This document shows, in pieces, positions 34,845 through 43,180 of a stretch of 64,000 nt of DNA. The notes under the pieces were generated by a model that saw only the letters and a list, made by a program, of their open reading frames with translations, was not told the origin of the DNA and made no database searches. The stretch spans positions 62,001 through 126,000 of the forward strand of contig JABCZI010000010.1 of NCBI GenBank assembly GCA_013289765.1, given 5' to 3'. The stretch comes from Acidobacteriota bacterium (GTDB lineage: Bacteria > Acidobacteriota > Terriglobia > Terriglobales > Acidobacteriaceae). Numbering within the stretch: position 1 is the first letter of the stretch; every line of letters starts with the position of its first letter. A program made the translations under genes and the position numbers.

Positions 34845-36058
34845 CTCTCTCGCAAATACAGGCCGCTCTCGGCCACGTTCGACAATCGATTCACGTCTCC
34901 CCATGCACCCGCTCGGAAACATTTTCCGAACTGACCGGTAATTCGATCTATCTGAAGCTGGAGAATCGTCAGAGAACCGGCGCTTACAAAGAACGGGGAG
35001 CTCTGAACAAGCTCCTCAGCCTGACTCCCGAAGAGCGATCACAGGGAGTGATTGCGGCTTCGGCGGGCAATCATGCCCAAGCCGTGGCGTACCACGCTTC
35101 AAGACTCGGCATTCGCGCCAAGATCGTGATGCCGCTGGCGACGCCGTTAATCAAAGTTTCAGCTACCCGCGGCTATGGCGGTGACGTGGTGCTTCACGGA
35201 GCGAATTACGACGAGGCCTACGACGAGGCGCTGCGCCTCAGTGCACAGGACCATCTCACCTTCGTCCATGCCTTCAATGACGACGTGGTCATTGCGGGGC
35301 AGGGAACTCTGGGGCTGGAGTTGCTCGAGCAGCATCCCGATCTCGAGGCAGTGATCGTGCCGGTCGGTGGTGGAGGGCTGATCGGCGGTATCGGTTGCGC
35401 TCTGAAAGAAACTAATCCGCGCATCCAGGTGATTGGAGTTCAGCCGGCCAGGCTATCGTCGATGAAGGCTGCTCTGGCGGAAGGCAAACCCGTAACGCTG
35501 CCTGCGGCGGTCACCATTGGAGACGGTATTGCCGTGCGGCGCGCGGGCGAGCGCACGTTTCCCCTCATTCAGAAATATGTGGATGATATTGTCACGGTGG
35601 AAGAGGAAGAAATTGCGAACGCAGTCCTGCTCCTGCTGGAACGAGAAAAAATTCTGGCCGAAGGAGCTGGCGCGGCGGCGCTGGCGGCCTTGGTCAACCA
35701 CCGCATCCCCTTGATCAAGGATCACTTCGCGAAGAAGATTGTTGTCGTCGTGAGTGGCGGCAACATTGATGTGACGCTGCTGGCCCGCATCATCGAACGC
35801 GGTCTCGTCAAGGATGGAAGACTCGTACGCTTACGCGTGCATCTTCCTGATTATCCCGGCGCTCTGCATCGGCTTACCGGCATTCTCGCGCAGCATCGGG
35901 CCAATATCGTTGAAACTTCCTACGACCGCGCCTACCACAATGTAAATCTGGGCGACACCGCGATCGACATCACCATGGAAACTCGCGGGCCTGACCACAT
36001 CGCGGAACTGATTTCTGCCCTGAGCGCCAACGGCTACACCCACGAGAGAATCCTGTAA
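34838..36058 (+). CDS. ilvA: Threonine dehydratase
   Basis: PLP enzyme of 406 residues that deaminates threonine to 2-oxobutyrate. The PLP lysine is Lys51 in RTGAYKERGA; the phosphate-binding glycines are VGGGGLIGG. A C-terminal ACT domain (about 325-406, LRVHLPDYPGALHRLTGIL) suggests amino-acid feedback. This single-ACT layout is the shorter IlvA/TdcB-like form. A strong ribosome site is missing directly upstream; see the small frame at 34809. Confidence 0.92.
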   Translation: MVTLSQIQAALGHVRQSIHVSPCTRSETFSELTGNSIYLKLENRQRTGAYKERGALNKLLSLTPEERSQGVIAASAGNHAQAVAYHASRLGIRAKIVMPLATPLIKVSATRGYGGDVVLHGANYDEAYDEALRLSAQDHLTFVHAFNDDVVIAGQGTLGLELLEQHPDLEAVIVPVGGGGLIGGIGCALKETNPRIQVIGVQPARLSSMKAALAEGKPVTLPAAVTIGDGIAVRRAGERTFPLIQKYVDDIVTVEEEEIANAVLLLLEREKILAEGAGAAALAALVNHRIPLIKDHFAKKIVVVVSGGNIDVTLLARIIERGLVKDGRLVRLRVHLPDYPGALHRLTGILAQHRANIVETSYDRAYHNVNLGDTAIDITMETRGPDHIAELISALSANGYTHERIL

Positions 36059-36063
36059 CTCTT

Positions 36064-36130
36064 TTAAGCGGGTAAAGCCAGTTGGGTAAAGCCGCCTCAA
36101 ATTACCACGTCTATAAAAGCTGGCTTCGCC
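36064..36130. repeat. Inverted and direct repeats between convergent genes
   Basis: AAAGCCAG near 36074 is complementary to CTGGCTT near 36119, and GGGTAAAGCC occurs twice directly. The structure sits between the ilvA stop and the stop of the minus-strand gene and may act as a bidirectional terminator, although T-runs are weak. Confidence 0.4.
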
Positions 36131-36135
36131 CGTAC

Positions 36136-36948
36136 TTACGGCTTGGCACTGACGGCCGCGGGCTCGTTGACAATATTCTTATGCGATAACTTGCGATGGA
36201 TGTCGGGCCAGAATTCTTTCACCACGATGGTGATCGTATCGTAGGCATATTGTGTTGCCCATACGCTCATCGTATTCGAGACTGTCTTGTCGGCACTCGG
36301 ATGGTAGCTATACGTGGAAATGAAAGCTGACATCCCTCCGCCAAGAATTTCGGAATAGTTGAATTGCGAACCGCCGGAATCGGTTCGCGTAATAATGTTG
36401 CGGCTGATGGCATACATGCTGCGGTGCACGAAACTGCCGCTGCCCAACTGGAAATATCTCGGGTCCTCATGCAGCGCCGAGGGCAATATCGCGCCGGTGA
36501 TAAAGTTTTCGATGGTTCCATCAGCGAAGGCCGCGCCGTAACGCTTCCCGTAGCCTCCCCAGCCTTGTCCGTAGCCCGGTTCGCTGTCCTGTGCCTGGCT
36601 GATGGCCGACAGGAAACCGTACCAGGGATATATCACGGGATCGAATGAACCCCGAGCCACCACCTTAAATTTTTCCTTTGAGGTGAGCGGCGGTAAGTTA
36701 GCGCCATTTTCCAGAGTCAAGAAATTCGGCAGCGTATAGAAGAGCCGGTCTTTCGAAGTTCCGGCATTTTTATCTGGGACAGTTGTGCCTTCCACCGGCT
36801 TCGCCGGATCGGACGTGGATTGCGGCGCCGTGGAAGGAGCGGTGGGTGTTGATGGAGAAACCGGTTGCCCAGAACCTTGCTGGGCCATGCACGGAAGACA
36901 AACAAGACTTAAGACCAACGCCGCAAAAGGCCGCGTAAAAAACCTCAT
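36136..36948 (-). CDS. Secreted protein of unknown function, paralogue of 19608-20285
   Basis: About 270 residues with a signal peptide (RFFTRPFAALVLSLVCLPCMAQ), a Pro/Thr/Ser-rich linker of about 45 residues, and a C-terminal half rich in Gly, Tyr and Phe. It shares the YAISRNIITRTDSG motif with the protein near 20 kb (YAASRIFVTRDDSG). The composition suggests association with the outer membrane. AGGAG lies 11 bases before the ATG at 36948; in-frame TTG and GTG starts lie 6 and 9 bases further upstream. I do not recognise a function. Confidence 0.7.
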   Translation of the reverse strand: MRFFTRPFAALVLSLVCLPCMAQQGSGQPVSPSTPTAPSTAPQSTSDPAKPVEGTTVPDKNAGTSKDRLFYTLPNFLTLENGANLPPLTSKEKFKVVARGSFDPVIYPWYGFLSAISQAQDSEPGYGQGWGGYGKRYGAAFADGTIENFITGAILPSALHEDPRYFQLGSGSFVHRSMYAISRNIITRTDSGGSQFNYSEILGGGMSAFISTYSYHPSADKTVSNTMSVWATQYAYDTITIVVKEFWPDIHRKLSHKNIVNEPAAVSAKP

Positions 36949-37100
36949 AGACAACACTTCTCCTGAAAAAAGAAATCCACATTCCTTGGTAAGAATGTTG
37001 TCATTCTAGCAGTCGATCACTGGTTGTCTCGCTGCTTTCCTCATGTTTTACATGGATTTACAAACTTTGGTTTTAACGAAGTTGCCCAAAGAAGTTCGCC

Positions 37101-37137
37101 CAAATAAGAAAAAGGCGGCCGGATCACGGCCGCCTTT
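37101..37137 (-). terminator. Rho-independent terminator of the TonB-dependent receptor gene
   Basis: An 11-bp stem (AAAGGCGGCCG with its complement, 37111-37121 and 37127-37137) with loop GATCA. Read on the minus strand it is followed by TTC and TTATT, 18 bases after the receptor stop. Confidence 0.8.
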
Positions 37138-37154
37138 TGCGAAACGTGCGCCCG

Positions 37155-39926
37155 CTAGAAGTGGAAGCCGAGCTCCGCCGTGAGCGAGCGCGGGGTGACA
37201 TAGTGCGTGCCGCTGAAGGTGGAGAAGAAGTTGTACAACGCCACCTTGTTCGTAAGGTTGATCGCCGTCAGCCGCAGGCTCCACTTGTAACGTTCGCCGC
37301 GCAAGAGGTTATCGTCTCCCACGCTGAGATCGAACAGGTTTCGCGGTGCAATCCGCTGCGGATTGTGGTCATCGTTTTCCTTTCCCGGAGCAGGGATCTT
37401 GACGTAAGTGGATCCCAGCCCAGCCGCATCGCACGTCGCCAGCGCCGGGCCAAAGGGACTCGGAGCCGCCGGTTTTCCGTCGCAAGTAAGGCCCGCCTGA
37501 AATTCCTGGTCTGCCGTCAAAGGCAAGCCTGTGATGTTGTTTACGAATGCCACTTGGCCGCTGGGAATGTTCGCCCCGCCGCCATCGGCAATAGGCGTCG
37601 AGCCGAAGCACGTTGCCGTTGGTGCAGAGCATGGAATCGATCCCGCCACTAATCCGCTGTCATACCTCCAGTTGAAGCCGAGCCATGGACCGTTCTTCCA
37701 CGGCTGGTACTGAAAGTGAGTGGTCTGGTTGAATTTTTCGTCGTGGTCGATGCGGAAGACGCCGGGCGCCGGCAGGAATGGCACTCCGCCAACTTGCGGT
37801 GGGAAGAATCGAGCCGCAACGCTCGACATCACCACATAAGCGGTAAACCCGCGATAGTTGGGAACGCTTACGCGCAAGGTGTATCCCGGAATTTTTGAAT
37901 TATGCCACTCGATCGGAAACGCAATCGGCGAGGCCGCCACGACGCCGAAGTCGTAAGCGCCATGCGTGTATTTCCAGATGTACTCGCCGTCGATCACCAA
38001 ATATTTCCCGACCGCTTGCTGAAGGCCAGCGTGGAATTCGTTGCGCCATCCCGGACGAATGTCCCCGCTAACGCAAGGAATGTTAGGCGGCGGCACCATG
38101 GCGGCGATGACTGGATTGCTGCATCCCGTGCTGGCAATGATCAGATTTTCGTTGAACGGCGATTCCATGGTTCGCGCATACGAAACACGCAGCACCGTAT
38201 TGCTCGGTTTAACTTTGTAGGCGATTCCGACTCTTGGTTGCGCCTGGGCGTCTTTGGCAAACCCGTGATAGATGTCTCCGCGAATTCCAACGTTAAACGC
38301 CCAATTTCCCTTAGTAATGGAGTCTTGTACGTACAGTGCGCCTTCCTTAACGTCGGTGTGTCCGTGAAAAAACAGCGACGTTCCTCCCCGCGTTAAGTCA
38401 CTGGGCGCAAGGGTCGTGCATGGAGGCCCGGTGGGATTGCCTGCTGAATCCAGGCACGAGGTGCCCGGCACGGGTGCGCCCGTAACTGGATCAAGCTGGT
38501 TGAACAGTGCCAGGAAGCCTGGATCCACCGTTCCCAGCGTGTCATTCTCTGTCAGGAAGGTGTGTTGGAAAGTGAATCCGGCTTTTATGTTGTGGATACC
38601 CTTCACATAAGAGATATCACCGCGCAGGCCCGCGTTCGTAAGTTTCCGGTCTTGTGCGATGGTTTGGGCTTGCAGGTCCGGAGAAAAGTCCGCGAAGGGA
38701 TCGGCGCTCGGATAGTAGTTGAACTGGTCCTTCCGAACAAAAGCGCCCAGCGTCAGCACAGCCGAAGAGCTGACCACGTGCGTCCAGGACGGGGCGATGT
38801 TGAATGTCCCGATCTTTGAGCGCTGATCGGTCTGACCGAGAACTGCGCCCGTCAGGGGATTCGTGGCCTGGCCCACAGAGTTGCAAGTGAATCCGGCACT
38901 GCACGTATGAAATTGCTGATCGTATGTATTTGGGTTTTGAAACCAGGAGCGGGTGTAGCCGAAATTAAAGTGAATTGAATCGGCGCCGGTGAACTGATAG
39001 TCGACGCGGTCGAACACGTTTTCTTCGTTGCCCTTATCGTGCATTACTTTGAATTCTGGAGGATCGAGAAAACGCCCGCTGTTCAAGGCATTCGCGGAAA
39101 TGAAGTTTCCCCACTTCTGGCCTCCGTAACCAAGATTGAACCCCACGTTGGAAGTGCCAAAGGATCCGTATGAAGCGGTCACGCTGCCGTGGGGCGTCGT
39201 CATACCCTGACCTGATCGGGTCGTGGCCACAATCACCAGGCTGGTCTTGCCTCCGTATTCAGCTGGCGGCGCGCCCTGAATTACTTCCAACGACTCGATC
39301 GAATCGACGGGAACCTGGTTCGAAAAGACTTTGCTTTGCTGATCAGTGATGGGCTGGCCATCTATCGAGAAGGAGTTGGACGCGTGGTCGCCCATTCCGT
39401 GAAACAATCCATTCGAGTCAGCGGCGATTCCCGGCGTCGATTGCGTGACCAGCGCGCTCAATGAGGACGAGGCACTTTCCAGAGGAATCTTGTCAAACAA
39501 TGCGCGATCCACATCGGTGTGAGCCGTGGGATCGTTCTCCAACAAATCTTCCCCGGCTTCGACGGTTACGGTTTGGGACGATCCCGCAACTTTGAGGTTG
39601 ATCTTCACATCCACAGGCACCGCGGAGCGAATCTCAACGTCCTGAGCGTAGGGAGCAAATCCCTGCCCAGACACGCTCAAATGGTAGGGATTGAACGGCA
39701 CGTTGGGGAAGGTGAATTTCCCGGAACTATCGGTAGTGGTGGATCGATCGAAGTGACTGACTGGGTTATGGATTTCTACCGCCGCATTGGGAACCAGTGC
39801 GCCGGTGGGGTCCAGAACCGTGCCGCCGATAGATGCAGAGTTGGATTGCCCGTAAACGAAACTGCTGGTTAGACAGAATAAGACGCCACCAGCGACGATC
39901 AGCCGCCTGAAGATTGGATTAAGCAC
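37155..39926 (-). CDS. TonB-dependent receptor with carboxypeptidase-like N-terminal domain
   Basis: Outer-membrane receptor of about 923 residues. A signal peptide (to about VYGQS) is followed by a carboxypeptidase regulatory-like Ig domain (about 30-110, GGTVLDPTGALVPNAAVEI), a plug (about 120-240, ESLEVIQGAPPAEYGG) and a beta-barrel ending in Phe (LTAELGFHF). I chose the GTG at 39926, as AGGAGG lies four bases upstream and a signal peptide follows immediately; the frame is open further to 40259 but reads as non-coding there. It lies behind the small exported His/Cys protein. The substrate may be a metal complex or an organic ligand; not determined. Confidence 0.88.
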   Translation of the reverse strand: MLNPIFRRLIVAGGVLFCLTSSFVYGQSNSASIGGTVLDPTGALVPNAAVEIHNPVSHFDRSTTTDSSGKFTFPNVPFNPYHLSVSGQGFAPYAQDVEIRSAVPVDVKINLKVAGSSQTVTVEAGEDLLENDPTAHTDVDRALFDKIPLESASSSLSALVTQSTPGIAADSNGLFHGMGDHASNSFSIDGQPITDQQSKVFSNQVPVDSIESLEVIQGAPPAEYGGKTSLVIVATTRSGQGMTTPHGSVTASYGSFGTSNVGFNLGYGGQKWGNFISANALNSGRFLDPPEFKVMHDKGNEENVFDRVDYQFTGADSIHFNFGYTRSWFQNPNTYDQQFHTCSAGFTCNSVGQATNPLTGAVLGQTDQRSKIGTFNIAPSWTHVVSSSAVLTLGAFVRKDQFNYYPSADPFADFSPDLQAQTIAQDRKLTNAGLRGDISYVKGIHNIKAGFTFQHTFLTENDTLGTVDPGFLALFNQLDPVTGAPVPGTSCLDSAGNPTGPPCTTLAPSDLTRGGTSLFFHGHTDVKEGALYVQDSITKGNWAFNVGIRGDIYHGFAKDAQAQPRVGIAYKVKPSNTVLRVSYARTMESPFNENLIIASTGCSNPVIAAMVPPPNIPCVSGDIRPGWRNEFHAGLQQAVGKYLVIDGEYIWKYTHGAYDFGVVAASPIAFPIEWHNSKIPGYTLRVSVPNYRGFTAYVVMSSVAARFFPPQVGGVPFLPAPGVFRIDHDEKFNQTTHFQYQPWKNGPWLGFNWRYDSGLVAGSIPCSAPTATCFGSTPIADGGGANIPSGQVAFVNNITGLPLTADQEFQAGLTCDGKPAAPSPFGPALATCDAAGLGSTYVKIPAPGKENDDHNPQRIAPRNLFDLSVGDDNLLRGERYKWSLRLTAINLTNKVALYNFFSTFSGTHYVTPRSLTAELGFHF

Positions 39927-40006
39927 AAGGCCTCCTGGGATAGATGATGAAATAGGGAACCTCCGGCTACAGGAAAAAAGCCGGTTACGCCGTATTGAAG
40001 GGATCC

Positions 40007-40288
40007 CTAAACCGTAGGAGGACCGCGAATGCCCAACTCGGAAATACTGATCCGGGCCTTCGCGATGACTTCTTCTTCTTGCAGCAAGCCAATCGCGGCA
40101 AACACCGGCCTGGCTTGATGGATACTGTTGGAGGGCGCGGTGCTGTGCGCTACCACGCAAATGGAGCAGGACGCCGATTCGGACTTGTTCGGATGGGTAT
40201 GGGTGGACTCCACGACCGCCGCCCATAACATCAGGGACAGGCAGAGCCACGTCAGCCATCGAGAAGTAAACCGCATACGTTCCTGCAT
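40007..40288 (-). CDS. Small exported His/Cys-motif protein (DUF2946-like)
   Basis: A 93-residue protein with an N-terminal hydrophobic segment (WLTWLCLSLMLWAAVVES) and then HTHPNK and CSICVVAH, a likely metal-binding pair. Small proteins of this layout are often encoded next to TonB-dependent receptors and copper/metal genes. It is followed after 80 bases by the receptor on the same strand. A metal role for the pair is inference; family assignment is from memory of the motif. Confidence 0.6.
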   Translation of the reverse strand: MQERMRFTSRWLTWLCLSLMLWAAVVESTHTHPNKSESASCSICVVAHSTAPSNSIHQARPVFAAIGLLQEEEVIAKARISISELGIRGPPTV

Positions 40289-40421
40289 TGGGCTAGATTC
40301 TTTCTACCCTATAACGGTTGCATTGCACAAGGCAACGCGCGACAAGTTACTATGGAGTGTACTGTTATGTTTGTCGCGCTGAGTCGCAGGGCAGCCATTA
40401 AATTTACAAACGAGGATATGC

Positions 40422-40673
40422 ATGTCAGAACCTACTTACGAAGAACTCAAAGCCAAATTATCGCAGCTGGAAAAAGAAGTCGATACCAAGAAGCGCAGCG
40501 GTGACCTGATCTTCAAGGTCGGCGAAAAAGGCGGCGTCAGTGTTTACGGCCTGGGCCGTTTCCCGGTCACGCTGTATTACGAGCAATGGAACCGCCTGCT
40601 GGCAGCGGCCGAGGATATTAAAAAGTTTCTTGAAGAAAATAAGTCGCGGTTGAAATTGAAGGAGCAAGGTTGA
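40422..40673 (+). CDS. Small conserved protein of unknown function
   Basis: An 83-residue protein: a coiled-coil start (EELKAKLSQLEKEVDTKKRS), a compact middle with GVSVYGLGRFPVTLYYEQWNRLL, and a charged helical end. The middle section looks like a conserved small family that occurs in several phyla, without known function. No membrane segment or signal. The start ATG has GAGGAT nine bases upstream. Confidence 0.65.
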   Translation: MSEPTYEELKAKLSQLEKEVDTKKRSGDLIFKVGEKGGVSVYGLGRFPVTLYYEQWNRLLAAAEDIKKFLEENKSRLKLKEQG

Positions 40674-40764
40674 ACGTTCTTTCTCCAGGGCTTTTGTAGC
40701 CTCCTTTGGTACCGAACTGCACCAATGCCGGGATTTTGCGTGTGTTTTCGCATACGGTTCACGC

Positions 40765-40770
40765 TATAAT
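40765..40770 (+). promoter_or_regulatory. -10 box close to the glycosyltransferase start
   Basis: A perfect TATAAT at 40765-40770, only ten bases before the GTG at 40780. If used, the transcript would begin at about 40777 and be leaderless. The -35 region is weak. Confidence 0.45.
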
Positions 40771-40779
40771 AAAAAGACT

Positions 40780-41757
40780 GTGCCCAAATACTCCATCGTC
40801 GTCCCCCTGCACAACGAGCAAGAGAACGTCACCGATCTCTACGACCGCCTGAAAGCGGTGATGGAGGCTGCCGGGGAGACCTTCGAAATCGTGCTGGTCG
40901 ATGATGGCTCCAGCGATCATACCTTCGCCATGTTGCGCGAAATCGCCGCCGTCGATAGCCGAGTCACGGTAGTCAAACTGCGCCGCAACTTCGGCCAGAC
41001 CGCCGGCCTGGCCGCCGGGTTTGACCATGCCCGCGGCGAATACATTATTGCGATGGATGGCGATCTGCAACACGATCCCGCCGATATTCCAATGTTTCTG
41101 GAAAAGATTGCGGCCGGATACGACATTGTCAGCGGCTGGCGCAAGGTTCGTATCGATAACTTCTGGATGCGCCGCATCCCCTCACGCATTGCGAACTGGC
41201 TCATGGCCAAGTTGAGCGGCGTCGATATTCACGACTTCGGCACCACCTTCAAAGCCTATCGCCGCGAGATCCTCGAGCAGGTGCCGCTCTACGGCGAATT
41301 GCACCGTTTCATTCCCGCGCTGGCGTCGTGGTACGGCGCGTCGATTTGCGAAGTGCCCATCCGCAACGTAAATCGCGAACGCGGTGTTTCACACTACGGC
41401 ATCACCCGCACTTTCCGCGTATTCTTCGACCTCATCACCATTCGGTTCCTGCTGCGCTATCTTTCCCGTCCGTTGCACTTCTTCGGAACCTTTGGGCTGT
41501 TCAGCTTGTTCGGCGGGAGCGCCCTGGTGGCCTGGCTGGCCGCGGAAAAGTTCCTGCGCAATGTTCATATCATGGCTTCCCATGGCCCGCTCATGATGCT
41601 GGCTCTGGGCCTGCTGCTCGGCGGATTGAATCTGCTCGCCATTGGACTCCTCGGCGAAATGCAAGTCCGCCACTACCACGAGCCCCGCAACCGCGCTCCT
41701 TACTCCGTAGACCGCGTTCTTCGCGCGCAGAACGAAGAACACAGCGTTTCGGAGTAA
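40780..41757 (+). CDS. Polyprenyl-phosphate glycosyltransferase (GT2, DPM/ArnC-like)
   Basis: Enzyme of 325 residues. The GT-A domain has VDDGSSDHT at about 40-48 and DGDLQHDP near 93, and two C-terminal membrane helices cover about 228-250 and 265-290. This is the layout of ArnC/GtrB enzymes that move a sugar from a nucleotide donor to undecaprenyl phosphate. It is not the ceramide-glucosyltransferase-like HpnI that acts on hopanoids. The start is GTG; no ribosome site is evident. Confidence 0.85.
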   Translation: MPKYSIVVPLHNEQENVTDLYDRLKAVMEAAGETFEIVLVDDGSSDHTFAMLREIAAVDSRVTVVKLRRNFGQTAGLAAGFDHARGEYIIAMDGDLQHDPADIPMFLEKIAAGYDIVSGWRKVRIDNFWMRRIPSRIANWLMAKLSGVDIHDFGTTFKAYRREILEQVPLYGELHRFIPALASWYGASICEVPIRNVNRERGVSHYGITRTFRVFFDLITIRFLLRYLSRPLHFFGTFGLFSLFGGSALVAWLAAEKFLRNVHIMASHGPLMMLALGLLLGGLNLLAIGLLGEMQVRHYHEPRNRAPYSVDRVLRAQNEEHSVSE

Positions 41758-41786
41758 TTCCCGCTTACCGATTTCGACTCGTATCA

Positions 41787-41840
41787 GGGCACGGCTTCAG
41801 CCGTGCCGCTCACAGCCAAGGGACGTGGGGCTTTAGCCCC
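41787..41840. repeat. Pair of hairpin palindromes of dispersed type
   Basis: GGCACGGCT (41788-41796) and AGCCGTGCC (41799-41807) form one near-perfect palindrome; GGGGCT (41827-41832) and AGCCCC (41835-41840) form another. Such paired palindromes recur between genes in acidobacterial genomes as far as I recall; copy number cannot be checked here. Confidence 0.5.
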
Positions 41841-41878
41841 TGAGGACCTTTTTCCTCTGGCAGCCGTTCCGTGATTAG

Positions 41879-41924
41879 CATAGATCGATGAACATAGATC
41901 GATGAACATGGATCGATGAACATG
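41879..41924. repeat. 14-base tandem repeat over a methyltransferase start
   Basis: Three consecutive copies of CATAGATCGATGAA (third copy and the partial fourth with G at position 4), at 41879, 41893 and 41907. Each copy contains an ATG, and because 14 is not a multiple of three, the ATGs lie in successive frames. The first two ATGs (41888, 41902) open five-codon frames that stop with ATGA overlaps onto the next ATG; the third (41916) opens the real gene. Confidence 0.85.
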
Positions 41925-42707
41925 GATAAATGGACCTCTGGCGCCGACTACGACCGGTGGATGGGCCGCTGGAGCTATTTGCTGGCCCAAGAGTTTCTGC
42001 AGTGGCTGAACCTTCCTGCGGGCCTGAAATGGATTGACGTCTGCTGCGGCAGCGGCGTCATCACCGAAGCCATTGTTGAGCGCTGCACTCCCGCCAGCGT
42101 CGTGGGAATCGATGCTTCTTCCGATCAGATCAGCTTTGCTCGTCAGCATCGTGGGCGCGCCAATGTCACCTTCGAAACCGGGGACGCGATGGCCCTGCCG
42201 TTCCCCGTAGCCAGTTTCGACGTTGCCGTGTGCGGTCTGGGCTTGAACTACATTCCGAATCCGGTCCGAGCGCTGGAAGAATTCTGCCGCGTCACACGCT
42301 CCGGCGGCACCGTCGCGGTCTATGTTTGGGACTACGCGCAGGGTACAAGATTCTTGCGTGAGTTTTGGGATGCGGCCATCGCAATCGACAGCGATGCCGC
42401 CACATTCGATCAAGCCCGCCGTTTCCCCATGTGCACGCCAGAAGGACTGCGATCTCTCTTCGAGCAAGCAAAGCTGGACGATTCAACCCTGCACGCGCTT
42501 GATACAGTAACTCGCTTCACCAGCTTCGACGACTACTGGGAACCGCTTCTGACCGGGCAAGGCTCGGCGCCGAACTATCTCGCCACGCGCGATCAGCGGA
42601 CCCAGGCGGCGATTCGCGAACGCCTGAGAGCGGCGCTCCCGGCAAACGCGCAGGGAACGATCGCACTGCCTGCACGCGCCTGGGCGATTCGTGCGCCACG
42701 ACCCTGA
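41916..42707 (+). CDS. Class I SAM-dependent methyltransferase
   Basis: A 263-residue methyltransferase. SAM motif I is IDVCCGSGVIT at about 40-50; acidic motif II is VVGIDASSDQ; the post-motif is GDAMALPFPVASFDVAVCGLGLNYI. It resembles UbiE/class XI-type enzymes; the substrate is unknown. The start ATG at 41916 (or 41922) sits in the last unit of a tandem repeat made of overlapping minigenes. No neighbour points to a pathway. Confidence 0.82.
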   Translation: MNMDKWTSGADYDRWMGRWSYLLAQEFLQWLNLPAGLKWIDVCCGSGVITEAIVERCTPASVVGIDASSDQISFARQHRGRANVTFETGDAMALPFPVASFDVAVCGLGLNYIPNPVRALEEFCRVTRSGGTVAVYVWDYAQGTRFLREFWDAAIAIDSDAATFDQARRFPMCTPEGLRSLFEQAKLDDSTLHALDTVTRFTSFDDYWEPLLTGQGSAPNYLATRDQRTQAAIRERLRAALPANAQGTIALPARAWAIRAPRP

Positions 42708-43180
42708 ACCACGTGGCCGGCAAAGTTTTCCACAGACAAATCTTCTGCGCTGTGACATGTAACCTTCACTTGGCAATTCGGCTCGCCTATTCTGGAACAG
42801 TAGGTGCCGGATGTATAGCCGCGCGGTCCTAGGAAAACGCCTGGCCCCCGCAACCTCCCCATGCGAGTGAGGACAGTGGGACATCTGATCAGGGCGCATT
42901 CAGATAGGCTTCCCTGGAAAGCCCAGGGCTGTCGCCCGTTGTTGGTGGTGATCACTACCAAGCTTAAAACGATTAGGACGGTCAACAAAACGCTAAACTG
43001 AATCGAAGCTGGAACAAGAAGCTGGAATAAATACTTCGCAAACCTCGGAGAATCACCGCCAGTAGCTCTTAAGCGGTGGCTATCGTCGCCCATTCGGCGT
43101 GAGATGCCTTCGCCCTTCCTCACTGGCAGCAGTGTGCTGGGCCATCCCCCGGCGCGCCAAGCAGTTACCGTGCTGGTCAT
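42593..43180 (-). CDS. Doubtful membrane protein frame
   Basis: A 195-codon minus-strand frame. In favour: a good ribosome site (GGAGGATTAGGGAG) just before the ATG and one strong membrane helix (ASIQFSVLLTVLIVLSLVV). Against: it overlaps the methyltransferase end by 115 bases, no domain is recognised, and the parts outside the helix look unlike coding sequence. Treat as a possibility only. Confidence 0.2.
   Translation of the reverse strand: MTSTVTAWRAGGWPSTLLPVRKGEGISRRMGDDSHRLRATGGDSPRFAKYLFQLLVPASIQFSVLLTVLIVLSLVVITTNNGRQPWAFQGSLSECALIRCPTVLTRMGRLRGPGVFLGPRGYTSGTYCSRIGEPNCQVKVTCHSAEDLSVENFAGHVVQGRGARIAQARAGSAIVPCAFAGSAALRRSRIAAWVR

Noticed and set aside
39927-40259. N-terminal extension of the TonB-dependent receptor to 40259.
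   Set aside because: It overlaps the small exported protein, lacks a signal peptide at its start, and the GTG at 39926 has AGGAGG followed by a clear signal peptide.
40780-41757. Glycosyltransferase as HpnI, the hopanoid glycosyltransferase.
   Set aside because: The domain order and two C-terminal helices are those of ArnC/GtrB-type polyprenyl-phosphate transferases, and it is 18 kb from hpnJ.
42740-42935. Possible 6S RNA, SRP RNA or RNase P RNA upstream of the aminotransferase.
   Set aside because: No diagnostic conserved bases of these RNAs were found; only generic hairpins are visible.
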